Below, one piece after another: positions 1 to 6,279 of a DNA stretch of 7,047 bases (position 1 is its first letter; each line of letters starts with the position of its first letter). This DNA is from Chloroflexota bacterium (GTDB taxonomy: Bacteria; Chloroflexota; Anaerolineae; Anaerolineales; UBA11858). Position numbers and translations under genes: made by a program. Under the pieces are notes generated by a model. The model was given only the letters and a program-made list of their open reading frames with translations. It was not told the DNA's origin and did no database searches. The stretch covers positions 1 to 7,047 of the forward strand of contig DAOUWT010000132.1 in the NCBI GenBank assembly GCA_030666985.1. Reading direction: 5' to 3'.

Positions 1-24
1 CGTCTCGTGCGCGAAATAATTCCT

Positions 25-70
25 CCCCCCATTTTCGTCTCACATATTTTCGTGAGGCGCAAATGGGGGG
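25..70. repeat. Long perfect-arm hairpin (REP-like palindrome)
   Basis: The arms CCCCCCATTT (25-34) and AAATGGGGGG (61-70) are a perfect 10-bp inverted repeat. Inside them lie C36-G59, G37-C58 and a T38-G57 wobble, then a second perfect stem CTCAC (39-43) with GTGAG (52-56). This leaves an 8-nt loop at 44-51. A second G-run (76-81) offers the C-run an alternative partner. No T-tract follows, so it is not a standard terminator. It looks like an intergenic palindromic repeat; whether it recurs in the genome cannot be seen here. Confidence 0.6.
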
Positions 71-127
71 ACTGAGGGGGGCGAGGTGCCGTGAAATAAA
101 CTTACAAATAGTCGATTGAAACCCACG

Positions 128-248
128 TTCTGTGTTGCGTGGGGGAGACTTTACGAAACACGCCACATCGCGACGCATCCCTGCGCTCTGCTCACGGTGT
201 GCCCCCCTTGGGTGTGCCCTCGCTTTGCGAAGGGGGACGCAACACGAA
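128..248. repeat. Foldable non-coding element, about 120 nt
   Basis: GTGTTGCGT (132-140) pairs perfectly with ACGCAACAC (237-245). The stem extends by TTC (128-130) with GAA (246-248) across a single bulged T131. Directly stacked on the right arm is a second stem, CCCCCTT (203-209) with AAGGGGG (230-236). This encloses two small hairpins, GGG-TGTG-CCC (210-219) and CGC-TTT-GCG (221-229). A further 4-bp hairpin, CGCA-TCCC-TGCG, lies at 174-185. The nested layout resembles either a structured RNA or a MITE-like element upstream of the permease operon. No known RNA family is recognised. Confidence 0.4.
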
Positions 249-264
249 TTTTGGGACAATTATT

Positions 265-298
265 TTCTTGGAATTTCCCTATATGCTATAAGTATAAC
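265..298 (+). promoter_or_regulatory. Possible promoter for the permease operon
   Basis: An AT-rich stretch between the foldable element and the first gene holds TATAAG (287-292) and TATAAC (293-298) as -10-like hexamers. TTCTTG (265-270) is a poor -35 candidate 16 bases upstream of the first. The position, about 60-90 bases before the ATG, is right for a promoter, but the -35 match is weak. This is a suggestion only. Confidence 0.22.
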
Positions 299-356
299 CT
301 ATTTTTGGGTTTATCTGCTAGAGGAACATAAGATAATCTGAGGTAAAATAGTCTTT

Positions 357-1190
357 ATGCAATTACTGTCATCTATTTCCAAGGTTGAGTTTCCTGGCCT
401 GAGATTGTTTTGGGAACTCACTAAACGCTCCTTTCAACGCCAGCTTACCTATCGGGCTGCGACCTTGGCGGGTTTGGCGACGAATTTTTTCTTTGGGATC
501 GTGAGAGCAGCGATCTTGGTTGCTTTATACGACACTCGCCAAAGTGTGGCTGGGATTACCCTTCAGGGGGCTGTTACTTATGCGGCCCTAACCCAAGCCA
601 TGATTGCGTACCAGAGCTTTTTTGCGTGGTCAAAGATCATGGATACGGTTTACACGGGTGACATTGGTTCTGATTTGCTAAGACCTGTGGGATTTTTCCG
701 CTTTTGGCTGGCCAAAGACTTGGGCCGGGCCCTTGTCAATATTATCATGAGGGGTTTGACCCTTATGGTTGGGTACGCGCTGATATTCGATCTCACCGCT
801 CCAAGGGGGGGATGGCAGTGGCTGGCCTTGAGCGTATCGATATTTCTGAGCTGGATGCTGAGTTTCGCCTGGCGCTTCCTCATTAATCTGAGTGCCTTTT
901 GGACACCTAATGCCAGAGGTATCCTACGTTTTGCTTTTATTTCTATGTGGTTTTTCTCTGGCTTTTTAATGCCGCTCCGTTATTATCCGCCTTGGGTCGC
1001 TCGCTTGAGCATGTTCACACCCTTCCCCTCTATGATCAATACCGTGGTTGAGATTTACTTGAACGTACTCCAAGGCCATGAATTGGTGTATGCTTTGGTG
1101 ATCCAACTAGGCTGGACGGTAGCCCTTATTGGCGTGGGGCAATTGGTCTTTAGGGCCGGCGTCCGCCGTTTGGTTATCCTGGGAGGTTGA
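357..1190 (+). CDS. ABC-2 family transporter permease (PF06182, COG4587/COG3694-like)
   Basis: Integral membrane subunit, 277 aa, of an ABC export system. About six hydrophobic segments are visible, near residues 35-57, 70-90, 123-145, 154-178, 190-207 and 243-266. The cytoplasmic stretch GDIGSDLLRPVGFF (101-114) carries the LLRP signature typical of the PF06182 (formerly DUF990) permeases that work with COG4586 ATPases. No signal peptide is needed. The ATG at 357 follows GAGGT (340-344) with a rather long 12-nt spacing. The in-frame TGA at 339 and the lack of other start codons between it and 357 support this start. The stop is one base before the start of the second permease, so the two are almost certainly co-transcribed and form a heterodimeric channel. 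The matching ATPase lies further downstream (4418-5401). The substrate is unknown; the family is uncharacterised or linked to drug and lipid-like export. Confidence 0.85.
   Translation: MQLLSSISKVEFPGLRLFWELTKRSFQRQLTYRAATLAGLATNFFFGIVRAAILVALYDTRQSVAGITLQGAVTYAALTQAMIAYQSFFAWSKIMDTVYTGDIGSDLLRPVGFFRFWLAKDLGRALVNIIMRGLTLMVGYALIFDLTAPRGGWQWLALSVSIFLSWMLSFAWRFLINLSAFWTPNARGILRFAFISMWFFSGFLMPLRYYPPWVARLSMFTPFPSMINTVVEIYLNVLQGHELVYALVIQLGWTVALIGVGQLVFRAGVRRLVILGG
1181..1187 (+). promoter_or_regulatory. Shine-Dalgarno that decides the second permease start
   Basis: GGGAGGT lies inside the last codons of the upstream permease, four bases before the ATG at 1192. This strong, well-spaced site supports 1192 as the real start. 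The longer in-frame reading from 1129 would overlap the first permease by 62 bases and has no comparable site. Confidence 0.75.
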
Positions 1191-1191
1191 G

Positions 1192-2001
1192 ATGGGGAAA
1201 ACTATTGCCATTTATGGTAAGCTCATCGGCGCTCAAATTCGGGGCCAAATGCAGTACAGGGTCTCGTTTTTCATGGAAGTTTTGGGAATGATCCTGATCT
1301 CTGCTCTGGAATATGCTTCGTTGGCGTTGATCTTTTATCGCTTCCAGAGTCTAAAAGGCTGGGATTTAGGCGAGATAGCCTTTTTGTATGGTTTGGCGGA
1401 AATTTCGTTTGGAATGATGGATTTACTCTTCAGCGGTTTTGATCCGGGCGATTTCGGTCTCCGTGTTCGCCAAGGGAGTTTTGACCAGCTTTTGCTGCGC
1501 CCGCTAAGCGTCACTCTCCAGGTTCTAGGCTCAGCATTTGCCCTCCGCCGGGTGGGAAAAATAGCCGTGGGAATTATCATTTTCAACTTTGCCCTCACCC
1601 AGGCTGGCATTACCTGGACGGCCGGGAAGTTGCTTTATCTCCCTATTGTCATTATGGGGCAAGTATGCTTCTTTGGAGGGCTTTTTGTGATCGGTTCAAC
1701 AATCACTTTTTGGACTGTGGAATCTATTGAGGTCATTAACATTTTCACCTACGGCGGCAGTTTCATGATCTCTTATCCCATGCACATCTATCAGGGTTGG
1801 CTACGCCGCTTTTTCACTTACTTAATCCCAGTGGCTTTCTTGAACTATTACCCAGCCCTATACTATCTGGATAAACCTGACCCTTTTCACTTGCCAGCTT
1901 TTGCGCCCTTTTTGGCTCCCGTGGCCGGATTTGGCATGTTCCTAATAGCTTTGGCTTTTTGGCGTTTTGGGATCAAACATTATCAGAGCACGGGGACTTA
2001 G
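1192..2001 (+). CDS. ABC-2 family transporter permease, second subunit (PF06182)
   Basis: Second membrane subunit of the exporter, 269 aa from the ATG at 1192. Hydrophobic segments lie near residues 26-49, 61-80, 118-137, 147-171, 180-196, 207-225 and 239-258, although the limits of the middle ones are uncertain. GSFDQLLLRPLS (95-106) is the same family motif as in the upstream partner. The two proteins share topology but little evident sequence, as expected for a heterodimer of the COG4587/COG3694 pair. The ORF can be read from 1129, but that would add 21 residues with no ribosome site, whereas 1192 follows GGGAGGT. The gene begins one base after the first permease ends. A 320-base gap follows before the kinase, so the permease pair may form its own transcript. 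The transported substrate cannot be inferred. Confidence 0.86.
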   Translation: MGKTIAIYGKLIGAQIRGQMQYRVSFFMEVLGMILISALEYASLALIFYRFQSLKGWDLGEIAFLYGLAEISFGMMDLLFSGFDPGDFGLRVRQGSFDQLLLRPLSVTLQVLGSAFALRRVGKIAVGIIIFNFALTQAGITWTAGKLLYLPIVIMGQVCFFGGLFVIGSTITFWTVESIEVINIFTYGGSFMISYPMHIYQGWLRRFFTYLIPVAFLNYYPALYYLDKPDPFHLPAFAPFLAPVAGFGMFLIALAFWRFGIKHYQSTGT

Positions 2002-2321
2002 CATTAGGCCAATTGGGCATGGTTCATTTTGTATAGAAAACTGGTTTGCAAATTTCTGTCAGGGCAGGCAACCCAATCGCATTGGATGGGTCTGGGAAGT
2101 GGTATTTTGCCCAATTTTGGACTTTTTTTGAACCATGCCGTGGCTGCATTCGTGGATGCTGAGTCAGTTTCCTGCACTATTGACGGATTAGGGTACAGAC
2201 TTTATCATAAACCCTAATTGATACATCTTGCTCACCATGCCTCATTCGTCACTTTTTATGCTTCACTTTTCACATCTCACAGATTTTAGGATCAATATTT
2301 TCGGCTTTAACGGAGATTATT
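2002..2321. other. Gene-free gap with inverted repeats
   Basis: No convincing gene lies in these 320 bases. A 62-codon reading at 2029-2217 starts with TTG, lacks a ribosome site and resembles nothing known. The gap holds a perfect 11-bp inverted repeat, GGCATGGTTCA (2016-2026) with TGAACCATGCC (2129-2139). A competing 8-bp pair is AATTGGGC (2011-2018) with GCCCAATT (2109-2116). There is a small hairpin CCAAT-CGC-ATTGG (2073-2085) and the pair ATTAGGGT (2187-2194) with ACCCTAAT (2211-2218). A T7 run sits at 2123-2129. The competing stems could mark a terminator or a leader for the kinase gene, but neither is proven. The kinase promoter must lie here unless transcription reads through. Confidence 0.5.
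2187..2218. repeat. 8-bp inverted repeat upstream of the kinase gene
   Basis: ATTAGGGT (2187-2194) and ACCCTAAT (2211-2218) are perfect inverted copies separated by 16 bases. The pair lies about 100 bases upstream of the kinase ATG. TTGATA (2218-2223), a good -35-like hexamer, abuts the right arm, but no matching -10 is evident. The pair could be an operator-like dyad or a hairpin. Confidence 0.3.
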
Positions 2322-4421
2322 ATGAGCACATACAACGATGAGCGTAAAAGGGCACAGGAAACTCTGGAATGGCGAGTTGCGCAACTAACCATACTTAACC
2401 GCATAGGACGCCACATAGCCTCTTTCCTCGATCAACAAAGCTTACTCCAACAGGCCGTGGATGCAGTGTGCGAAGATTTAGGTTATCTCCAGGCAGCAGT
2501 CATGCTGATGGGTTCTCGTGAACCTCAAGCAAATGGCGAAGAAGTAGGCGAACTCCATATAGCCGTTGCCACAGATAATTTCTGGGACGTCATTCCTGAT
2601 GACTACCATCAAATTCTAGGTAAGGGCGCGATCGGGACAGCGGCCCAGACAGGGGAGACGGTAGTGGTCAAAGACGCCGCTACCGATCCTATTCCCTATC
2701 GAGCTGGAGAATGGCTTTCCCCTTCTTCAGTCTCAGCCCCAATCAAAGTCGGTGGGAAGGTGATTGGTGTTTTGGAGGTTGAAGCTGATGTTGTCGAAGC
2801 TTTCGATGAAAATGATGTCATGGTCATCAACACCATGGCCGACCAAATCGCTGTGGCGATTCAGAACGCGCGTTTGTATGAACAATCTCGTCAAGAGATC
2901 AAAGAACGGATGCAGGTTGAACAGGAGTTGCGGGAGAGTGAAGCGAAATATAGAGCAATCATTGAGCAAAGCCACGATGCAATTTACATTTACCGAGGAG
3001 ACCGTTTCCTGTTTGTTAATAAGAGAGCGTGTGAACTAACAGGGTATAACAGAGAAGAATTGCTCGATTTTGAAATATGGAATCTGCTCCACCCAGGGGA
3101 CAGGGAAAAAATAAGGGGCATCGGAAAAAGAAGGGCTCAAGGCGAGAAAGTATCCAACACCTATACTGCTAAGGTTTTGAGTAAGGATGGCAAGATATTG
3201 GTATGCGATTTTTCGGTGAACGCTATTCAGTATCATGGCAAATATGCCGTCCTTGGTGTTGTAAGAGACATAACCGAGCGCGAAGAAATAGAAAGACAAC
3301 TGCAGCGACAAGAGCAATTAGCTGCCGTTGGGCGGCTAGCTGGGGGGATTGCCCACGACTTCCGCAACTATCTCACCACCATTATTCTCCAATCCCAGAT
3401 AGCGCAACGAGAACCCCATTTGCCCCCAGACGCGGCAGACTCTCTCGATGTTGTAGTTGCCGAAGCACAGCAAGCGTCTAGACTCATCCAACAGATTCTT
3501 GACTTCAGCCGTCATGGGTTGATGGAGACAGTGTCAATTGATCTCACCAAATTCATTGGAGAGACAGCCTTCATCTTGCGTCAGGCAATTCGTGAGGACA
3601 TCCAATTTACTCTGGCTCTGGAACCTGGCGAGTGCATTGTCAAAGTAGACCCCACCCGCATGCAACAGATGCTGGTAAATCTGGCAAGCAATGCCCGTGA
3701 CGCCATGCCAGAGAGCGGCAAACTATTTATAAAACTCACTAAGATAACCTTCGAGGCAAACCAGAAACGTCCACTGGCCGAGATGCCTTCGGGTGAATGG
3801 GCCCACCTTTTAGTCTCCGACACCGGTATGGGGATGGATGAAAAGGTATATGAGCATTTATTCGAACCTTTCTTCACCACCAAAGATGTCGATAAAGGAA
3901 CGGGTTTGGGGCTGGCTCAAGTTTATGGCATCGTCAAACAGCATGGAGGTTTCGTCAACGTGGAAACTGCAGTAGGAGAAGGGACAGATTTTCATATCTA
4001 CTTGCCAATTTCTCAGTCTGAAGAGCAAGTGCTAGAAGAGGACACAATTTCCCAGGGAAAAGGGGAAACAATCTTATTAGTAGAAGACAATGTGCAGCTA
4101 CGACAAGCTGGAAAGATAGTTTTGGAATCCTTGGGCTATTCTGTCCGGGCAGCGTCTAATGGACAAGAGGCATTGGAAATGTATAACTCACAACCCACAG
4201 ACCTGGTGATCACAGACCTGGTGATGCCGAAGATGGGTGGGCAAGAACTGCGTACTAATCTGGAAATGATAGGCCCAGTTAAAGTATTGGCTATCACTGG
4301 GTACATAATGCAGACCAGCAAGGAGAAATTGAAAAAATCGGGCTTCTTGGCTGTTATCGAAAAGCCCTTCAACGTAAATGAGTTGGCGAGGGTAATCCGC
4401 AAATCCCTTGATCACGAATGA
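2322..4421 (+). CDS. Hybrid sensor histidine kinase (GAF-PAS-HisKA-HATPase-REC)
   Basis: Soluble 699-aa hybrid kinase with no membrane segment, so it should sense a cytoplasmic signal. In order: a GAF domain (about 20-185); a short coiled linker; a PAS domain (about 206-320); a dimerisation/phosphoacceptor helix with GGIAHDFRN (341-349), H345 being the likely autophosphorylated residue; and an ATP-binding domain with N-box NLASNARD (453-460), G1 DTGMGM (500-505), F-box FEPFF (514-518) and G2 GTGLGL (526-531). The C-terminal receiver has E588/D589, phosphoacceptor D632 in TDLVMP, T659 and K681. All catalytic residues are present. There is no output domain, so phosphate presumably passes to another protein or the receiver tunes the kinase. 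No bilin-binding cysteine signature or other chromophore motif was seen in GAF. GGAG (2312-2315), six bases before the ATG, supports the start. The last codons overlap the ABC ATPase start (ATGA). Confidence 0.93.
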   Translation: MSTYNDERKRAQETLEWRVAQLTILNRIGRHIASFLDQQSLLQQAVDAVCEDLGYLQAAVMLMGSREPQANGEEVGELHIAVATDNFWDVIPDDYHQILGKGAIGTAAQTGETVVVKDAATDPIPYRAGEWLSPSSVSAPIKVGGKVIGVLEVEADVVEAFDENDVMVINTMADQIAVAIQNARLYEQSRQEIKERMQVEQELRESEAKYRAIIEQSHDAIYIYRGDRFLFVNKRACELTGYNREELLDFEIWNLLHPGDREKIRGIGKRRAQGEKVSNTYTAKVLSKDGKILVCDFSVNAIQYHGKYAVLGVVRDITEREEIERQLQRQEQLAAVGRLAGGIAHDFRNYLTTIILQSQIAQREPHLPPDAADSLDVVVAEAQQASRLIQQILDFSRHGLMETVSIDLTKFIGETAFILRQAIREDIQFTLALEPGECIVKVDPTRMQQMLVNLASNARDAMPESGKLFIKLTKITFEANQKRPLAEMPSGEWAHLLVSDTGMGMDEKVYEHLFEPFFTTKDVDKGTGLGLAQVYGIVKQHGGFVNVETAVGEGTDFHIYLPISQSEEQVLEEDTISQGKGETILLVEDNVQLRQAGKIVLESLGYSVRAASNGQEALEMYNSQPTDLVITDLVMPKMGGQELRTNLEMIGPVKVLAITGYIMQTSKEKLKKSGFLAVIEKPFNVNELARVIRKSLDHE

Positions 4422-5401
4422 TAAAAGCAGCTAACTTAAGCAAACACTTTAGAATACACGTACACCATCGCGGTCCCTTGGGCGCTATCCGTAACCTATT
4501 CGATTTTGAACACACGCTCGTAAAAGCTGTGGATGAGGTTGGTTTTGAAATCAGGGCCGGTGAATTAGTGGGCTATATTGGCCCCAACGGAGCCGGTAAA
4601 TCAACTACCATCAAGATGCTTACCGGTTTACTGGTTCCCACCGGTGGCGGCCTTTTAGTAAACGGCTTCACCCCCTGGAAAGACCGCAAAAAATATGTCT
4701 CGGAAATTGGGGCTGTTTTTGGTCAACGGACAACGCTGTGGTGGGATCTCCCTCTGATAGAATCTCTGGAATTATTGCAGCACATCTATCAAGTCCCTCA
4801 AAATTGTTTCCGGTTGCGGTTTGCTGAATTTAGAGAACTTCTTGATTTAGATCCTTTTTTGGATACCCCGGTGCGTGCGCTTTCACTCGGTCAGCGGATG
4901 AGAAGCGATATTTGCGCCGCCCTCCTCCATTCCCCTAAGCTGCTTTTTCTTGATGAACCCACCATCGGCTTGGACGTGGTCGCAAAGGAGCGCATTCGAC
5001 GTTTTATCCGCCATATCAACCGGGAGCACAATACCACAGTGCTCCTCACCACGCACGATATTTCCGATGTGGAAAAACTCTGTAAACGGGTGATGATCAT
5101 TGACCATGGCAAATTGCTCTACGATGGAGATTTGTCTACTCTCAAAGAGCGTTTTGGCGGAAAACGCACCTTGGTGGTTGACTTCGCCGATGATTACCCA
5201 GCCACCCCGCTCGAAGGAGCCGAGATTGCCCATCGCTCGGGACGCAGAGTCGTCTACCACTTCCAGAGAGGCGAGATCACGGCTTCCGCGCTCATTGGCC
5301 AACTATCCGCTAAATTCCGCATCCACGATATAGAAGTCCGCCAACCCGAGATAGAAGCCACTATCCGCCGCATTTATGAAGAGCGCTTGCTAGAAGAATA
5401 A
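4418..5401 (+). CDS. ABC transporter ATP-binding protein (COG4586 type)
   Basis: Cytoplasmic ATPase, 327 aa, that should power the permease pair encoded at 357-2001. Walker A is GPNGAGKST (55-63), the Q-loop is at Q103, the signature is LSLGQ (155-159), Walker B is LLFLDE (175-180), the D-loop GLD is at 184-186 and the switch histidine is H213. The LSLGQ variant and the N-terminal insert around HHRGPLGAIRNLF are typical of the COG4586 branch. That branch usually sits next to PF06182 permeases. Residues after about 240 form the C-terminal extension common in this branch. The start overlaps the kinase stop by four bases (ATGA, 4418-4421). No good Shine-Dalgarno is visible, so translation probably depends on ribosomes finishing the kinase gene. 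The separation from its permeases by a kinase gene is unusual. Confidence 0.92.
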   Translation: MIKAANLSKHFRIHVHHRGPLGAIRNLFDFEHTLVKAVDEVGFEIRAGELVGYIGPNGAGKSTTIKMLTGLLVPTGGGLLVNGFTPWKDRKKYVSEIGAVFGQRTTLWWDLPLIESLELLQHIYQVPQNCFRLRFAEFRELLDLDPFLDTPVRALSLGQRMRSDICAALLHSPKLLFLDEPTIGLDVVAKERIRRFIRHINREHNTTVLLTTHDISDVEKLCKRVMIIDHGKLLYDGDLSTLKERFGGKRTLVVDFADDYPATPLEGAEIAHRSGRRVVYHFQRGEITASALIGQLSAKFRIHDIEVRQPEIEATIRRIYEERLLEE

Positions 5402-5402
5402 G

Positions 5403-5445
5403 AATTGGTAGATTGGTGGTATTGATTTCGACCAATATACCAATT
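5403..5445. repeat. 15-bp imperfect inverted repeat after the ATPase gene
   Basis: 5403-5417 pairs with 5431-5445 at 14 of 15 positions (only G5411/A5437 fails), with a 13-base loop. The stem is AT-rich, begins one base after the ATPase stop codon and has no T-tract behind it. A simple intrinsic terminator is therefore doubtful. It may be a repeat-derived palindrome or a transcript 3' end stabiliser. Confidence 0.6.
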
Positions 5446-5474
5446 TCCCAGTTTCCCAATTTCCCAACATACCA
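5443..5474. repeat. 8-bp tandem repeat, about 4 units
   Basis: AATTTCCC (5443-5450), AGTTTCCC (5451-5458), AATTTCCC (5459-5466) and the degenerate AACATACC (5467-5474) run head to tail. On the minus strand the unit reads GGGAAATT, similar in flavour to the ATTGG-rich heptamers further downstream. The array ends seven bases before the nitroreductase ribosome-binding site. Confidence 0.6.
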
Positions 5475-5492
5475 GCTAACAAGGAGAAACTT

Positions 5493-6011
5493 ATGGATTT
5501 CGAAACACTTGTCACTCACCGCTATAGTTCCCGTAGTTATAAACCAGACCCGGTTGAAAAAGAAAAGCTCGATAAAGTATTAGAAGCCGCCCGCATGGCC
5601 CCCACAGCCGCCAACCGGCAGCCTTTCCAGCTTATCATCATCCACACCGAAGGGCGACAGGAAGAGCTGCGGCGCATCTATAAACCGGATTGGTTTGCAG
5701 TAGAGCCTCCCTTGGTGATTTGCGCTTGCGCTCTCCCAAAAAAGGGCTGGGAGCGGCAAAGATACGATAGTCAAAATTATGCTATCGTTGATGTCTCCAT
5801 CGTAGTGGATCACATCACCCTTCAGGCCGCCGACATTGGCTTGGGCACTTGCTGGGTCGGCGCTTTCGACCCCCAGGCCGCCCGGGAAATCCTCCACCTC
5901 CCCGACCAGGTAGAGCCAATCGCTTTCACGCCTTTGGGCTATCCCAATGATGCTCCCAAAGCCAAAAAACGCAAGCCCCTAGAAGACTTGGCGCGCTACG
6001 AACGTTGGTGA
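5493..6011 (+). CDS. Nitroreductase family FMN-dependent oxidoreductase
   Basis: Compact 172-aa member of the nitroreductase superfamily. These are cytoplasmic homodimers that bind FMN and use NAD(P)H to reduce nitro compounds, quinones or related acceptors. The N-terminal HRYSSRSY (9-16) matches the conserved RRSxRxF-type FMN phosphate site. APTAANRQPF (36-45) gives the flavin-contacting asparagine region. GLGTCWVGAF (116-125) and PLGYP (147-151) are the usual C-terminal family blocks. The length fits the short branch without extra lobes. AAGGAG (5481-5486), six bases before the ATG, fixes the start. It lies 91 bases after the ATPase with repeats between them, so co-transcription with the transporter is uncertain. 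The physiological substrate cannot be deduced. Confidence 0.9.
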   Translation: MDFETLVTHRYSSRSYKPDPVEKEKLDKVLEAARMAPTAANRQPFQLIIIHTEGRQEELRRIYKPDWFAVEPPLVICACALPKKGWERQRYDSQNYAIVDVSIVVDHITLQAADIGLGTCWVGAFDPQAAREILHLPDQVEPIAFTPLGYPNDAPKAKKRKPLEDLARYERW

Positions 6012-6094
6012 ATTGGATGTTGGGTGTTAGATATTGGATATTGGATATTGGATATTGGAAATCAGTGACTGGAGACCGATGACTGAAGACTCAA
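6011..6094. repeat. Heptamer tandem repeat array, left block
   Basis: Seven-base units start at the last base of the nitroreductase stop codon. Degenerate units come first, then TATTGGA four times (6032-6059), then a change of unit to GACTGGA, GACCGAT, GACTGAA and GACTCAA (6067-6094), all in the same 7-bp register. The array resembles the short tandemly repeated heptamers known from cyanobacteria and other bacteria. The same GACTNNN unit resumes at 6234 beyond the palindromic element. Confidence 0.75.
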
Positions 6095-6233
6095 TGTCAT
6101 TAAGTTAGTGGAACAAAGCATGTCATTTCGACGAGGAACGAGGAGAAATCTTGGTTTTAGGCTGCTATTCATTCAGCACCGAAAGATTTCTCACTTCGTT
6201 CGAAATGACATAATCTCTTATCTTACTGACATT
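6092..6233. mobile_element. Nested palindromic MITE-like element
   Basis: Several stems are nested around one centre. The outer arms CAATGTCATTAAG (6092-6104) and CTTACTGACATTG (6222-6234) match at 12 of 13. The middle arms ATGTCATTTCGA (6120-6131) and TCGAAATGACAT (6200-6211) are perfect. The inner arms GAGAAATCTT (6143-6152) and AAGATTTCTC (6183-6192) are perfect. The tip is GCTG (6161-6164) with CAGC (6174-6177). The element carries no ORF. The 11-base GACTGAAGACT stands on both sides (6081-6091 and 6234-6244) and could be a target duplication. TGTCATTTCGA...GAGAAATCT palindromes of this kind recur between genes in many bacterial genomes, from general familiarity rather than a search here. 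Confidence 0.6.
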
Positions 6234-6275
6234 GACTGAAGACTAGCGACTAACGACTAATGACTAATGACTGAA
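6234..6275. repeat. Heptamer tandem repeat array, right block
   Basis: Six head-to-tail units of seven bases: GACTGAA, GACTAGC, GACTAAC, GACTAAT, GACTAAT and GACTGAA. They end four bases before the ATG of the P-loop gene at 6280. This leaves no Shine-Dalgarno, so the array itself forms the leader of that gene. Confidence 0.8.
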
Positions 6276-6279
6276 AACT

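Noticed and set aside
111..122. ATTGAAAC, like the 3' end of many CRISPR repeats
   Set aside because: It occurs once, with no regularly spaced copies and no cas genes.
116..341. Two overlapping small reading frames of about 70 codons
   Set aside because: They overlap the foldable element, have no good ribosome site or recognisable domain, and their composition follows the inverted repeats.
1129..1191. Longer N-terminus of the second permease
   Set aside because: It would overlap the first permease by 62 bases without a ribosome site, while GGGAGGT precisely precedes the ATG at 1192.
2111..2129. Intrinsic terminator CCAATTTTGG plus T7
   Set aside because: The hairpin is only four base pairs with a two-base loop, too weak alone; only the alternative longer stems might make it functional.
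2029..2217. 62-codon reading frame in the permease-kinase gap
   Set aside because: TTG start, no Shine-Dalgarno, overlaps several inverted repeats and resembles no known protein.
4883..5302. 139-codon reading frame on the minus strand
   Set aside because: It lies wholly inside the ABC ATPase gene, whose motifs are all intact on the + strand.
5403..5450. Intrinsic terminator after the ATPase gene
   Set aside because: The stem is AT-rich with a 13-base loop and is followed by TTCCC repeats rather than a T-tract.
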